Positions 8,882 to 18,901 of a DNA stretch of 46,002 nt are shown in pieces. Each line of letters begins with the position of its first letter. Within the stretch, counting starts at the first letter, position 1. Under the pieces are notes generated by a model that was not told the DNA's origin, ran no database searches, and worked only from the letters and a program-made list of their open reading frames with translations. The stretch covers positions 1 to 46,002 of the forward strand of contig JALWNK010000036.1 in the NCBI GenBank assembly GCA_026995935.1, given 5' to 3'. The position numbers and the translations under genes are program-made. The DNA is from Deltaproteobacteria bacterium (GTDB taxonomy: Bacteria > Desulfobacterota > Dissulfuribacteria > Dissulfuribacterales > QOAL01).

Positions 8882-10546
8882 CTACATCTTTTCTGGCGCA
8901 TGGACCCCCAAAAGATCAAGCCCGTTTTTTAATACCGTCCTGGTGACTTCTGCAAGAAGAAGCCTTGCCTGGGTCAGCCCAGGGTCATCTCCAATAAACC
9001 TGTGTGTAGTATAGTACTTATGTAACATCCCTGCCAGTTCTGTGAGATAATAACTGATGCGATGAGGCTCAAGACTAAGTGCGCTTCCAGAAACCACCTC
9101 GGGAAACCTGGCAAGAAACTTCATGAGCCTGATCTCCTCAGGATCATCCAGGAGGGAAAGGTCCACCTCTTCTGGTTCCACAATACCTATGCCGCGCTCC
9201 CTTGCCATGGCAAATACACTTGAAAGGCGCGCATGTGCGTACTGAACGTAATAGACAGGGTTTTCCTGGCTCTGTTTCCTTGCCACATCAAGATCAAAGT
9301 CAAGGTGGCTGTCACACTTTCTTGTAAGAAAGATGAATCTTGTTGCATCCACCCCCACATCATCAAGGACCTGACGAAGGGTTACAAACTCCCCTGCCCT
9401 CGTGGACATGGCCTTGAGCTCCCCCCCTTCAAGAAGGTTCACCAGTTGAACCAGGAGCACGTTCAGCCTTTCCGGATCATGCCCCAAGGCCTTTATGGCA
9501 GCCTTTACCCTTGGAACATAGCCGTGGTGGTCGGCCCCCCAGATGTCCACAAGCATGTCGTAGCCGCGCTCAAACTTTTTCCTGTGGTAGGCGATGTCTG
9601 CTGCAAAGTAGGTGAGAACTCCGTTTGAACGCCTTACCACCCTGTCCTTTTCATCACCAAAGTCACTGGTTCGAAACCACAAGGCCCCATCCTTCTCATA
9701 GATTATTCCCTTTTTCTGAAGAAGAGAAATTGTCTCTTCAACGTAGCCTGAATCGTGAAGGGTGCGCTCGCTAAACCAGTTGTCAAAGTGGACCCGGAAA
9801 AGATCTAGGTCATCCTTTATGGACCTGAAAATCCTGGAGACAGCCTCTTTGATAAAAAATTCCAGGCAGTTATCAATCTCTTCTCCCAAAAACCTCTCTC
9901 CATGTTCTGAAGCGATCTCCCTGGCAATGTCTTTTATGTATTCACCCTTGTAGCACTCGTCAGGAAAATCCACATCCCTGCCAAAAACCTCCAGATAGCG
10001 AAGGTAAACGGAACGGCCAAGGGTGTTCATCTGGTTTCCCACATCGTTTATGTAGTACTCGCTTTCCACCTCAAAGCCTGCTGCCCTCATGATCCTGCAC
10101 AGGCTGTCCCCCACGGCAGCACCCCTTCCGTGGCCAACATGAAGCGGCCCGGTTGGATTTGCGCTTACAAATTCAACAAGAACCCTTTTGCCCTTGCCCG
10201 TATCGGTATGGCCAAAGCCTTCACCCTGTTCCTTGATATCAAGAAGACACCTGTGCCAAAAAGACTTAGAAAAGAAAAAGTTGAGAAACCCAGGGCCTGC
10301 CACCTCTATCTTTTCAAAATCGGGGTTATCTTTAAGGGCTTCCTGAATCTTCTCCGCGATTTTTCTTGGCGGCATTTTGAGTACAGATGCCATAACCAAG
10401 GCAAAGTTACTTGCATAATCGCCGTGCTGCTCCTTTTTGGGAACAGATATCAGATGGGAAGAGGATGGTTCCGCAACCGGAAGACCCCCGTTGTATGAAA
10501 GTTTTTTGAATGCCTCTTCTACTGCTTCCTTTATCACCTTGCGCAT
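8882..10546 (-). CDS. argS: Arginyl-tRNA synthetase
   Basis: Charges tRNA-Arg. Class I synthetase with a HIGH-type signature (HVGHGR, in NPTGPLHVGHGRGAAVGD), an N-terminal Arg-tRNA-synthetase-N region and a C-terminal DALR anticodon-binding domain ending GLDLLGVHAPEKM. The KMSKS position reads KAMSTR, as is common in bacterial ArgRS. The open frame continues 51 codons further upstream, but that stretch is low-complexity and AT-rich. ATG 10546 has an AGGTGAG SD 10 nt upstream and gives a standard 554-aa protein starting MRKVI. Confidence 0.96.
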   Translation of the reverse strand: MRKVIKEAVEEAFKKLSYNGGLPVAEPSSSHLISVPKKEQHGDYASNFALVMASVLKMPPRKIAEKIQEALKDNPDFEKIEVAGPGFLNFFFSKSFWHRCLLDIKEQGEGFGHTDTGKGKRVLVEFVSANPTGPLHVGHGRGAAVGDSLCRIMRAAGFEVESEYYINDVGNQMNTLGRSVYLRYLEVFGRDVDFPDECYKGEYIKDIAREIASEHGERFLGEEIDNCLEFFIKEAVSRIFRSIKDDLDLFRVHFDNWFSERTLHDSGYVEETISLLQKKGIIYEKDGALWFRTSDFGDEKDRVVRRSNGVLTYFAADIAYHRKKFERGYDMLVDIWGADHHGYVPRVKAAIKALGHDPERLNVLLVQLVNLLEGGELKAMSTRAGEFVTLRQVLDDVGVDATRFIFLTRKCDSHLDFDLDVARKQSQENPVYYVQYAHARLSSVFAMARERGIGIVEPEEVDLSLLDDPEEIRLMKFLARFPEVVSGSALSLEPHRISYYLTELAGMLHKYYTTHRFIGDDPGLTQARLLLAEVTRTVLKNGLDLLGVHAPEKM

Positions 10547-10627
10547 GATATAACCACTCACCTTTCTAGCCTGAAGACTTGTCAGATTACTGTCACTTTG
10601 GAACTTCAAAAAAAATAGACTATTTTC

Positions 10628-10657
10628 TTGGTTGAGATAAAATAAATGCATTATATT
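10628..10657 (+). promoter_or_regulatory. Candidate sigma-70 promoter of the PilZ gene
   Basis: TTGGTT (10628-10633), an 18-nt spacer and TATATT (10652-10657). If correct, transcription starts near 10665, downstream of the ATG at 10646. That would force use of the TTG start at 10745. Confidence 0.4.
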
Positions 10658-10744
10658 TGCAAGGATTCTGACAAAGGGAATTTTGGAAAAAGGGAGCAAA
10701 TTCTTAACGTAGGGAGATGGTTAAACCTGGGAGGTAAAAACCCG

Positions 10745-11074
10745 TTGACAGAGGAAAAAAGAAAGACCCACCGGTTAAAACTCAACATAGAGGCGGTTTG
10801 CCAAGGCAGAGACAAGTTTTTTAAGGCCTACGTGCTGGACATAAGCCCTGGGGGGCTAAAGATGGAAAGCCAGACCAGGCTGGAAAAAGGGGATAGGCTA
10901 AAGTTAACGGTTGAGTGGAAGAATCCTCTCAAGCTTGAAGGCACGGTCAGGTGGAGCCAGAAAGACGGCCTGCACCACATTTACGGGGTCCAGTTTACCA
11001 ATCTGAACGAAGAACAGGACGCAGGTATCAGGGAAATAACCCAGGACATCTTCTGGAAAAATTACGGGGGCTGA
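10745..11074 (+). CDS. PilZ-domain protein (putative c-di-GMP binder)
   Basis: Small stand-alone PilZ protein. The first c-di-GMP motif is weakened (EKRKTHRL in place of RxxxR with double Arg), and the second (D/NxSxxG) is intact as DISPGGLKM. The beta-barrel continues through GTVRWSQ and YGVQF. I chose TTG 10745 (109 aa), which has GGGAGG 10 nt upstream and places the PilZ domain at the N-terminus. An ATG at 10646 would add 33 residues with no domain match and no SD, and it precedes the likely transcription start. It converges on the archaemetzincin remnant, whose downstream frame overlaps its last 47 nt. Motility genes elsewhere in the window fit a c-di-GMP effector. Confidence 0.8.
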   Translation: MTEEKRKTHRLKLNIEAVCQGRDKFFKAYVLDISPGGLKMESQTRLEKGDRLKLTVEWKNPLKLEGTVRWSQKDGLHHIYGVQFTNLNEEQDAGIREITQDIFWKNYGG

Positions 11075-11617
11075 TGCCCTGATCTTCGCTGCAAATAACC
11101 TTTTTCACCTCTTTCCAGCATGACGGACAAAACTCAAAACCCTTCCTGTCCGTATCCGCCAAGCTATTTGAAAAGTACATGACACACCCAGGATTTGGGC
11201 AGTGAGGAAACCCGTCTCATGTACCGCTTCGGTGAAAAGACGCCTTAAAAAGATTTCATAATCATCTGGCAGTCCGTAAAAAGAGTTCCTGAGCCTCTTT
11301 GTTGACACCAGGGCACAGCCTTGAACACTTGATGCCATACCAAAGACAAAATTCAATTCAGGCACAAAGAGATCAAGGTCTGTTATGCAAAGGACAATGT
11401 CCTTTTGACCTTCTCTTAGGGCAAGAAGCCCGTCAAGTACCTTTCCCGCATGATACTGACCCCTTTCTTCACTGTAAAAGGCACGGGAGATGGAGATTTC
11501 ACCCCTTTCTAGGGCCGCCACACCAAAGATTCCCTCTAGGGCAATCCTTAGCTGGGAAATGATTGCCGGATCAGGAAGTTCGGCCCAGTAGATGAGAATC
11601 CTGTCAAACCTGCACAT
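11028..11617 (-). pseudogene. Archaemetzincin-like zinc metalloprotease, disrupted by a 13-nt deletion in the active site
   Basis: The upstream frame runs from ATG 11617 (or TTG 11629) through conserved archaemetzincin sequence (ALVSTKRLRNSFYGLP, then EAVHETG) and then loses homology. From about 11204 the continuation is in another frame: HC-x4-C-x-M followed 16 residues later by CPSC, matching the family motif HExxHxxGxxHCx4CxMx17CxxC. Between HETG and HC only 5 nt remain (11205-11209), where 18 nt are needed to encode HxxGxx. A 13-nt deletion has therefore removed two zinc-site elements and shifted the frame. The original frame now ends at 11105 and the shifted frame at 11028, inside the end of the PilZ gene. 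It lies downstream of the DUF3592 gene. A catalytically dead 170-aa product may still be made. Confidence 0.8.
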
Positions 11618-11672
11618 AAATAAGATCAATCAGACAACATCACAGGTCTCTTAAAATAAAAATGGTTGCTCT

Positions 11673-12137
11673 TTACGTCCTTCGCCTAAAAAGTAGCATT
11701 GATCTAACAAATGGAAAGGTGATGGAAAGGGTCACAAGGCCAAGGCCGGCCATCAAGAAGGCAGACCAGTTAAGCCCTGGCTCAAGAAGGCTTATCTCCG
11801 GTCTTTTGGGATTGTAATACACCTCAACCTTCTTCCCAACCGGATACCTCTTTAACACCTCCTTTACAAAATCCTCTGAGGCAAAACATCGCCAGCCGGA
11901 GTTGAGCCTGTGGCCTTCAAGTATTTTGTCCCCTACCATGTAGAGATATTCAAGGCTTAGGCAGAGCCTTGCAATGCGTATCCTGGAGGAGGTCCTAAGC
12001 TCTTCCACCTTGGACTTTATTATGCGACCCTTGGCCCTTGGCCAACTCCTGGCCTTGATTCCTTCCATTCCCATGGATATGCCAACGGCAAGGCACCAGA
12101 GCCCAAGAAAAGCAAAGATGAGACCGATAAATCTCAC
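11673..12137 (-). CDS. DUF3592 membrane protein
   Basis: Protein of 154 aa with an N-terminal membrane helix (about 3-24) and a C-terminal one (about 124-147). Between them lies a soluble region with the DUF3592-type YPVGKKVEVYYNPKRPEIS segment. The start is GTG 12137, with GGGAG 7 nt upstream. It shares 4 nt (GTGA) with the stop of the Hsp70 gene, so translation is very likely coupled. The function of DUF3592 proteins is unknown. The link to an atypical Hsp70 is the only contextual clue here. Confidence 0.75.
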   Translation of the reverse strand: MRFIGLIFAFLGLWCLAVGISMGMEGIKARSWPRAKGRIIKSKVEELRTSSRIRIARLCLSLEYLYMVGDKILEGHRLNSGWRCFASEDFVKEVLKRYPVGKKVEVYYNPKRPEISLLEPGLNWSAFLMAGLGLVTLSITFPFVRSMLLFRRRT

Positions 12138-14944
12138 TGGTCTTCTCCCTCTTCTGAAAGGATGAGCCCTTCTGGCAGGTGCTCTCCAAAGGCCACGTCC
12201 CTTTCCCTGGCCTCAAGCTCCTGGAACTGCCTTATGGGCTGGACCTGCTGGGATGTTGCACCAAGAAGCTCAAGCCATGTGCATATATCCTGCCTTGCCT
12301 TTTCTGGAAGATCCCTTGCCCTGTCACCGCAAAGGCGCGCCATGGAGACTACGCAGCTTATGAGGGAGGGAAGCTCCTTTTTGAACTCAAGCCTTTTTAG
12401 CCTCTCCACCCACTCAATGACCCTGGAGGCAGGCACCACCTTGTTGGCAGGCCCGTAAAGGGGAATCCTGGCACCAATCCTTCCAAGGCTCCAGAGCATG
12501 TCCTTTTTAAAGGCGCTCTTTGCAAGGAGTGAGACCGCCTGGTCTCCAAGCCCCATCTTGGTTTCGACTTCAAGGCGTTCAAGGTTTCCTGCGAAAAGCC
12601 ACATCTGCCTTGCCTCCTCGGTAGAAGGCTTAAAGACACGCACCTTTTTCTTTCTCCTGGTCTTTTTGCCAGGCGTTAGCACACTGGCCACTGGTGAGAA
12701 AAGCTGGGCCTGCTGACCGCTTCCAAGACCGCCTGCCACCCTTCTCCAGAATATCCACCATTGGAGCCTTGCTTCCAGTTTCTTTACGTTTGAAAGGCCC
12801 TCAAATGACAGGGGCCAGATCTTTTTTATGCGCCACGGGTCGGCAGGGTCCCCAAAGCCCGGCCTCATGCAAAAGCCCGCAAGATTAAACCAGCGGGCCT
12901 CGCGCATGAGGTCCCTCTTTCTTGCCTGCCTGACCTCAAGGAGTATATCGGCAAGACCCCTTAGTATGGCCATGCTCCAAAGCTCCTTGCCCATTCCAAA
13001 AATCTGGATGAGGCTGTTCAAGAGCTCTTTTGGATCAACCGCCTGGCTTCCGCCCTGGAAACAGGCCCTTATGACCTCTTCTGCCTCTGAAAGGGCCTTC
13101 CTGTCCTCGGCAGTAAGCTCTTTGGACAAGGGCTCCTTCACATCCTTTAGTGCAACGCGCACACCTTCAATGTGGTAGGACTCTTTGCGCTTTTCGCCAT
13201 CACCGGAGCGAAGGTCGAACTGAAGCCTCCACCTGTGGGGAGAACAAAGGGAGCGGCAGTAAAGCTCAAGGGTCCCAATGGTTGTGACCTTTGAGCCAAT
13301 GCGGACAGGTATCCTTTTGTCCTGGCTCCTTCTTCCATATTTCAAGACGGTCTGAAGAGGCGGAAGCCTCACAAACTCCCCTTCCTTCACATCCACCACG
13401 TCACCTATGTGGTCGTCCTGCCTTATGGTTGAGCTAAGGAGGGTGAACTTCACTGGCCTGTTAGTAAGGACCTGGAACTGCCTTTCTATCTCGACCTCCT
13501 GACCCTCTTCGGTGCCCCTTTCAATGAGGCATACGGCCTTTTCAAGGCCCTTAGCCCCCTGCCCTGAAGAAAGAGCGACAAAATAGGCCCTTGGTATGCC
13601 GCCTCCCACACGAAGCCCAAGGCCCTTTCTCACAAGGCCGTAATAGACTGCACCAACGGAAATGGCAAGATCAAGGGAGGCATTTTCAATGTCTGAGACC
13701 TCGCCCCCCTTCCACGCTGAAAGAACAGAGGAGATGCGTGCCCTGATGGATACGGGCTTAAGGGTTCCACCGTTAAAGAGGATTATGTCAGGCAGCCTGC
13801 CCTTTCCCTGAAGGGTGAGAAACCTTGCAAGGTGCCTTGTAACTGCCGGATCCGATTCAAAAGGAAGCCCCATCTCCTTTAGGGCAGAGGATGCCGTGGC
13901 CTCGTTTTGTGCCGCTTCAAGCCCTGTTTCCGGGAAAAATCCATCAAGGATTATGGACTCTATCTCCTTCTTTTCAAGCTCAACGGAGACGGTTCCGGCA
14001 ACCAGGGACCTTCCAGAGCCCACAAGCCTCACAGAGGTCTTGTCCAGGCCGTCTCTTGAAAGGAGGGCCTCCTTTGCCTGACGTGCCTGATGGAAAAGAT
14101 TCTGCCACTCAGTGGGGCTTAGACTCCTTCCTATCTTTTTTTCGCAAAGGGCAGCAATGGCAAGATCGATGTTGTCCCCTCCAAGGAGCAGGTGGTTTCC
14201 AACTGCCAGCCTTTCAAGCCTTGGCCCCTTCTCCCCCTTTTCACAGCCAATGAGGGTAAAGTCAGTGGTTCCGCCACCCACGTCACAAACAAGGAGAAGC
14301 TGACCCGGCCTTATCTCTTCCTGCCAGTCCTGCTCGTGGTGTGAAAGCCATGCATAAAAGGAGGCAAGGGGCTCCTCCAGAAGCACCACTTCCCCAAGGC
14401 CCGCCTCTCTGGCCGCCTTGAGGGTCAGCTCCCTGGCCACCTGGTCAAAGGATGCAGGCACAGTGAGCACTACCTCCTGCTCACTCAAGGGAACCTTCAT
14501 CTCGTATTCCCACGCCTGCCTGATATGCTCAAGATATCGGGCAGAGGCCGTTATGGGAGAGACCTTTTCCACATCCTCCTTTGAGCCCCAGGGGAGGATG
14601 GGGGCATCCCTGTCAACCCCGCCATGACACAGCCAGCTCTTTGCAGAGGAGACCAGCCTGCCAGGCACCAGGGCCCCCTGGTCCCTTGCGTAGACCCCCA
14701 CTGCGTAATCCCTCTTTTCATCCCAGGGTAAGGCAAAGATGCCCTTTTCCACATCAAATTTTGGGGGCAGATAGAGAAAGGAGGGAAGGGTCTTTGATCG
14801 TCCGAGCCTTCCTATTCCAACGAGCTGGGGGATGTCAAAGGACTTTATCTCTATGGAACCAGGGCTTGCATCGTGAAGGTCAATGTAGCCAACAGCGCTG
14901 TTAGTGGTTCCAAGATCGATTCCTACGATATATCGCTTTTCCAT
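12134..14944 (-). CDS. Large non-canonical Hsp70 (DnaK-related, probable DUF3731 C-terminus)
   Basis: Protein of 936 aa, far longer than DnaK (about 640). The actin-like ATPase is recognisable: phosphate-1 loop GIDLGTTNSA (8-17), TVPASFD (161-167), EEPLA (190-194), phosphate-2 loop DVGGGTTDF (221-229) and an adenosine motif near ILFNGGTLKP. A reduced beta substrate-like region (QVLTNRPVKFTLLSS) follows. The last roughly 300 residues are basic and helix-rich, resembling the family described as DNA-K related protein (DUF3731). It is not the housekeeping DnaK: no GrpE or DnaJ is adjacent and no EEVD-like tail is seen. It is coupled to a DUF3592 gene and diverges from recA. Clients and partner J-protein are unknown; the DnaJ-like gene at 135 is one candidate. 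Confidence 0.85.
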   Translation of the reverse strand: MEKRYIVGIDLGTTNSAVGYIDLHDASPGSIEIKSFDIPQLVGIGRLGRSKTLPSFLYLPPKFDVEKGIFALPWDEKRDYAVGVYARDQGALVPGRLVSSAKSWLCHGGVDRDAPILPWGSKEDVEKVSPITASARYLEHIRQAWEYEMKVPLSEQEVVLTVPASFDQVARELTLKAAREAGLGEVVLLEEPLASFYAWLSHHEQDWQEEIRPGQLLLVCDVGGGTTDFTLIGCEKGEKGPRLERLAVGNHLLLGGDNIDLAIAALCEKKIGRSLSPTEWQNLFHQARQAKEALLSRDGLDKTSVRLVGSGRSLVAGTVSVELEKKEIESIILDGFFPETGLEAAQNEATASSALKEMGLPFESDPAVTRHLARFLTLQGKGRLPDIILFNGGTLKPVSIRARISSVLSAWKGGEVSDIENASLDLAISVGAVYYGLVRKGLGLRVGGGIPRAYFVALSSGQGAKGLEKAVCLIERGTEEGQEVEIERQFQVLTNRPVKFTLLSSTIRQDDHIGDVVDVKEGEFVRLPPLQTVLKYGRRSQDKRIPVRIGSKVTTIGTLELYCRSLCSPHRWRLQFDLRSGDGEKRKESYHIEGVRVALKDVKEPLSKELTAEDRKALSEAEEVIRACFQGGSQAVDPKELLNSLIQIFGMGKELWSMAILRGLADILLEVRQARKRDLMREARWFNLAGFCMRPGFGDPADPWRIKKIWPLSFEGLSNVKKLEARLQWWIFWRRVAGGLGSGQQAQLFSPVASVLTPGKKTRRKKKVRVFKPSTEEARQMWLFAGNLERLEVETKMGLGDQAVSLLAKSAFKKDMLWSLGRIGARIPLYGPANKVVPASRVIEWVERLKRLEFKKELPSLISCVVSMARLCGDRARDLPEKARQDICTWLELLGATSQQVQPIRQFQELEARERDVAFGEHLPEGLILSEEGEDQ

Positions 14945-15046
14945 GAGTCCAATATTACTCTAATGATTAAATGGGGAAAAGTCCCACATAAACCCGGTTA
15001 GAACAAGACCGTCAGGGTGCTGTTGTTGCCAATGGAAAAAGTATGT

Positions 15047-15064
15047 GTAAAAGTGGTATATTAC
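15047..15064. promoter_or_regulatory. Inverted repeat overlapping a -10-like element upstream of recA
   Basis: GTAA (15047-15050), N10, TTAC (15061-15064), enclosing TATATT (15057-15062), about 110 nt before the recA start. A repressor site over a -10 element would fit SOS control by LexA, whose boxes differ between groups. The repeat is short and resembles no single published box closely enough to name it. Confidence 0.25.
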
Positions 15065-15174
15065 TTAAGCAATTTCAAGATGGCGCCTTTTTGGCCGGTA
15101 GCGCGATCTTTTTCCTGAAAGTGCCCAGTGGCTGCAAGCAGGCGCCCTTTTGATTCAAATTTTTGGAGGAATTC

Positions 15175-16233
15175 ATGAACACTTCTAAGGAAATGAAGGA
15201 TAAGGAAAAGGCCCTTTCCATCGCCCTGAACCAGATTCAGAAACAGTTTGGCAAAGGCTCTGTCATGAGGCTTGGAGAACGGGGCGGTGTGGTGGATATA
15301 CCTGTCATACCAACAGGATGTCTTCCCGTTGATATTGCAACAGGCATAGGCGGAATCCCTAGGGGAAGGATTGTGGAGATATTCGGCCCTGAGTCTTCTG
15401 GAAAGACCACCCTTGCCCTTCACATGATTGCCGAGGCGCAGAAACAGGGAGGCATCGCCGCCTTTGTGGATGCAGAGCATGCCCTTGACCCGGTCTATGC
15501 AAAGAAGCTTGGCGTAAACACGGACGACCTTCTAATCTCCCAGCCCGACTACGGGGAACAGGCCCTTGAAATAGTGGACGCCCTGGTAAGGAGCGGGGCA
15601 GTTGACCTCATAGTCATTGACTCGGTTGCGGCCCTGGTGCCAAAGGCGGAAATTGAAGGAGACATGGGAGACGCCCACGTTGGTCTTCAGGCAAGGCTCA
15701 TGTCCCAGGCGCTCAGAAAACTGACTGCCAACCTCAACAAGAGCCAGACGGCGCTCATCTTCATCAACCAGATCCGCATGAAGATAGGGGTGATGTTTGG
15801 AAATCCGGAGACCACCACTGGAGGCAACGCCCTCAAGTTTTACTCCACCATGCGCCTTGACATCAGGAAGATGACAGCCCTCAAGGAGGGCCAGGACGTC
15901 ATAGGAAACCGCACCAAGGTAAAGGTGGTAAAGAACAAGATCGCCCCTCCCTTCAAGCAGGCGGAGTTCGACATCTACTATGGCGAGGGGATCTCCCGTG
16001 AAAGCGCATTGATAGACCTTGCAGTTGCCCTAGACATCATAGACAAAAGCGGGGCCTGGTACTCATACAATGACGAACGCCTGGGCCAGGGGCGGGAAAA
16101 CGTCCGCCAGTTCCTGAAGGAAAACCCTGAGCTTGCAGACGAGATAGAGCAAAGGGTAAGGCAGGCCTATGGTCTAGCGCCCACGGAGACCTCCGGGCAG
16201 GCAGAAGAAGAGGTAAAGGAGAAACAGTCATGA
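15175..16233 (+). CDS. recA: Recombinase RecA
   Basis: ATP-dependent strand-exchange protein and SOS co-protease. The 352-aa protein has Walker [10 protein letters not shown] at 71-79, the [10 protein letters not shown] Walker B strand, loop L1 after MGDAHVG and loop L2 around [15 protein letters not shown]. The C-terminal tail is acidic. ATG 15175 is preferred over an in-frame TTG at 15163, because GGAGG (15165-15169) lies 5 nt before it and overlaps the TTG. The stop overlaps the alaS start as ATGA, so recA and alaS are likely co-transcribed. A recX gene, often found next to recA, is absent here. Confidence 0.98.
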   Translation: MNTSKEMKDKEKALSIALNQIQKQFGKGSVMRLGERGGVVDIPVIPTGCLPVDIATGIGGIPRGRIVEIFGPESSGKTTLALHMIAEAQKQGGIAAFVDAEHALDPVYAKKLGVNTDDLLISQPDYGEQALEIVDALVRSGAVDLIVIDSVAALVPKAEIEGDMGDAHVGLQARLMSQALRKLTANLNKSQTALIFINQIRMKIGVMFGNPETTTGGNALKFYSTMRLDIRKMTALKEGQDVIGNRTKVKVVKNKIAPPFKQAEFDIYYGEGISRESALIDLAVALDIIDKSGAWYSYNDERLGQGRENVRQFLKENPELADEIEQRVRQAYGLAPTETSGQAEEEVKEKQS

Positions 16234-18881
16234 AGGCGCTCAAGAGCCACGAGATAAGAAGGGCCTTTCTTGACTACTTCAGAGAAAAGGGCCACGAGAT
16301 AGTTCCAAGCTCCTCCCTTGTGCCTGCCGATGACCCGAGCCTCCTTTTTACCAACGCTGGCATGGTGCAATTCAAAAAGGTGTTTCTTGGCGAAGAAAAA
16401 AGACCCTACACGCGGGCTGCCTCGTGCCAGAAGTGCGTGCGCGCCGGAGGAAAGCACAACGACCTTGAAAATGTCGGCTATACTGCCCGCCACCACACCT
16501 TCTTTGAGATGCTTGGAAACTTCTCCTTTGGCGACTACTTCAAGAAGGAGGCCATAGAGTTTGCCTGGGAGTTCTTGGTTGAAAGGCTTGGCCTGCCAAG
16601 GGAAAAGCTGTGGGTCACCGTCTTTCGGGATGATGACGAGGCGGCAGAGCTGTGGCCAAGGCTTACGGGCATCTCCCCGGACAGGGTGGTGCGCCTTGAC
16701 GAGGAGGATAACTTCTGGGCCATGGGTGATACCGGCCCGTGCGGGCCATGCTCTGAGATACTCATAGACCAGGGAGAAGATGTCGGCTGCAAACGCCAGG
16801 ATTGCAAGGTTGGATGTGATTGCGACCGCTTCCTTGAGATATGGAACCTGGTCTTTATGCAGTTTTTCAGGGATGAGACAGGCAAGATGAGCCCACTTCC
16901 TGAGCCGTGCATAGATACGGGCATGGGCCTTGAAAGAATTGCTGCCGTTTGCCAGGGAAAGCTCAACAACTTCGATACGGACATATTTGAAAACATCATG
17001 GCCCTTCTCTCCAAGCTTTCAGGAAAGGCATACGGAAGCTCAGACGCCACAGACATTGCCATGCGGGTCATTGCAGACCACTCAAGGGCCGCTGCCTTTC
17101 TCATAGCAGACGGTGTCATCCCTTCAAATGAGGGAAGGGGCTACGTTCTAAGAAGAATTATCAGGCGGGCTGTCCGTTACGGAAGGGTCCTGGGGCTCAG
17201 GGACAAATTCATGAAAAAGACCGCCTTTCAGGTGGTGGAGGACATGGGAGAAGTCTATCCCGAGCTTGTAAAGAACAGGGAATTCATAGGCCAGGTGCTC
17301 GACCACGAAGAGGAAAGGTTTGCCCAGACCCTTGGCCTTGGCCTCAGGATGCTGGATGAGCACGTACAGGAACTCAGGCAAAAGGGGGAAGAGACCATAT
17401 CTGGAGATTTCATCTTCAAGCTCTACGACACCTATGGCCTTCCCGTTGACATCGTCCAAGACATAAGCAAAGAGCTTGGCCTTAGCCTTGACAGGGAAAG
17501 ATTTGAAAGAATGCTCCGGGAGCAGAGGGAACGCTCAAAAAAATCCGCCAAGGAAACGGTTACAGAGAAACTTCCTGAAGCGTATAAGAGGCTCATTGAT
17601 ACTGGAAAGGTCACGGAATTTACCGGCTATAAGGAAACCTCAAGCCGCGCCAAGGTGCTCGCCCTGATATCGGAAGGGAAAGAGACCGAGTCTGCACCCG
17701 AAGGCTGGAAGGGTGAGCTTGTTTCCGACAGGACCCCATTTTATGCAGAATCCGGCGGGCAGACAGGAGACAAGGGTGAGATTGAGACCCCTTCTGGAAA
17801 GGCCGTTGTAAGGGACACAATCAAAAAGGGAGACCTCATAATCCACAAAATCGAGGTGAGACAGGGACAGATTTGTATCGGGGAAGAGGCTTCCTTGAAG
17901 GTGCAGGAGGACAGGCGCCTTGATACTGCAAGGAACCACACTGCAACCCACCTTCTTCACGCAGCCCTGAGACAGGTTCTCGGCAAGCACGTGCGCCAGT
18001 CCGGATCCCTGGTTGAGCCAGAAAGGCTGAGATTCGACTTTACGCACTTTTCCGCCCTTTCAAGGCAGGAACTCAAGGAGATAGAAGCGATTGTAAACGA
18101 GAAGGTGAGGGCCGATCTTCCCGTTGAGACCCAGGTTCTTACCCAGGAGGAGGCAATTTCCTTGGGAGCCATGGCCCTTTTTGGGGAAAAGTATGGAGAG
18201 CTTGTCAGAGTGGTCACCATTCCTGATTTCAGCATGGAGCTTTGCGGAGGAACCCACCTTGAAAGGACAGGGCAGATAGGACTTTTCAAGATCATCTCAG
18301 AGTCTAGCGTTGCCTCTGGCATAAGGAGAATAGAGGCTGTCACAGGGGCAAGGGCGGTGGAGACCGTGCAGGAAATGGAAGATGAGCTCCTTGATATTGC
18401 TTCCAGGCTCAAGTGCCCTGTAAATGCAGTGGTTAAAAGGGTCGAAAGCCTCAGCGAGCGCATAAAGGAGCTTGAAAGGGAGCTCAAGGCCAGGGAGACA
18501 GGTGGCGCAATTAAGGACGTCAAAGGCCTTGTGGATAAAGCAGAAGAGGTTTCCGGTGTAAAGCTTGTGTCTTCAAAGGTGGAGGGCCTTGATGCCGCGG
18601 CCCTTAGGGAGCTTGGTGACAGGATTAGGGACAGGCTGGATAAGGGCGTTGTCATCCTTGGCTCTTCAAAAAATGGAAAGGCCATGCTCCTTGTAATGGC
18701 CACAAAGAACATAACGGATTCCATAAATGCCTCGGAGCTTATACGCGCAATCTCCAAGGAGATAAAGGGAGGAGGTGGAGGCAGGCCTGACATGGCCCAG
18801 GCAGGAGGCAAGGACCCTTCAGGAATAGAAAGGGCAATCAAAAAGGGAGTGGAAGAGGCAAAAAGGGCCCTTTCTTCCTGA
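16230..18881 (+). CDS. alaS: Alanyl-tRNA synthetase
   Basis: Class II synthetase of 883 aa that charges tRNA-Ala. The order is: aminoacylation core (N-terminus through about 240, with [15 protein letters not shown]), tRNA-recognition region, editing domain with zinc ligands H570xxxH574 and C672xxxH676, then a coiled coil and the C-Ala domain with the Gly-rich [14 protein letters not shown] segment. The start ATG overlaps the recA stop by 4 nt and has an AAAGGAG SD. The gene converges on trmFO with a 6-nt gap. Confidence 0.98.
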   Translation: MKALKSHEIRRAFLDYFREKGHEIVPSSSLVPADDPSLLFTNAGMVQFKKVFLGEEKRPYTRAASCQKCVRAGGKHNDLENVGYTARHHTFFEMLGNFSFGDYFKKEAIEFAWEFLVERLGLPREKLWVTVFRDDDEAAELWPRLTGISPDRVVRLDEEDNFWAMGDTGPCGPCSEILIDQGEDVGCKRQDCKVGCDCDRFLEIWNLVFMQFFRDETGKMSPLPEPCIDTGMGLERIAAVCQGKLNNFDTDIFENIMALLSKLSGKAYGSSDATDIAMRVIADHSRAAAFLIADGVIPSNEGRGYVLRRIIRRAVRYGRVLGLRDKFMKKTAFQVVEDMGEVYPELVKNREFIGQVLDHEEERFAQTLGLGLRMLDEHVQELRQKGEETISGDFIFKLYDTYGLPVDIVQDISKELGLSLDRERFERMLREQRERSKKSAKETVTEKLPEAYKRLIDTGKVTEFTGYKETSSRAKVLALISEGKETESAPEGWKGELVSDRTPFYAESGGQTGDKGEIETPSGKAVVRDTIKKGDLIIHKIEVRQGQICIGEEASLKVQEDRRLDTARNHTATHLLHAALRQVLGKHVRQSGSLVEPERLRFDFTHFSALSRQELKEIEAIVNEKVRADLPVETQVLTQEEAISLGAMALFGEKYGELVRVVTIPDFSMELCGGTHLERTGQIGLFKIISESSVASGIRRIEAVTGARAVETVQEMEDELLDIASRLKCPVNAVVKRVESLSERIKELERELKARETGGAIKDVKGLVDKAEEVSGVKLVSSKVEGLDAAALRELGDRIRDRLDKGVVILGSSKNGKAMLLVMATKNITDSINASELIRAISKEIKGGGGGRPDMAQAGGKDPSGIERAIKKGVEEAKRALSS

Positions 18882-18901
18882 TCAGACTTAAGCCCCTTTT
18901 T
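18860..18901. terminator. Possible bidirectional terminator between alaS and trmFO
   Basis: AAAAAGGG (18860-18867) can pair with CCCTTTTT (18894-18901) across a 26-nt loop. The hairpin spans the two convergent stop codons and gives a T-run on either strand. The stem is AT-rich and the loop long, so this is weak. Confidence 0.3.

Noticed and set aside
10547-10699. N-terminal extension of argS by 51 codons
   Set aside because: AT-rich, no family similarity; ATG 10546 has an SD and gives the standard length.
15125-15155. CTGCAAGCAG palindrome just before the recA SD, considered as a LexA box
   Set aside because: Half-site spacing and sequence do not match E. coli, Geobacter or Bdellovibrio box types; probably chance.
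17957-18841. A 294-codon minus-strand open frame inside alaS
   Set aside because: Ser/Leu-rich antisense product of a conserved synthetase; no motif, and alaS motifs are intact.
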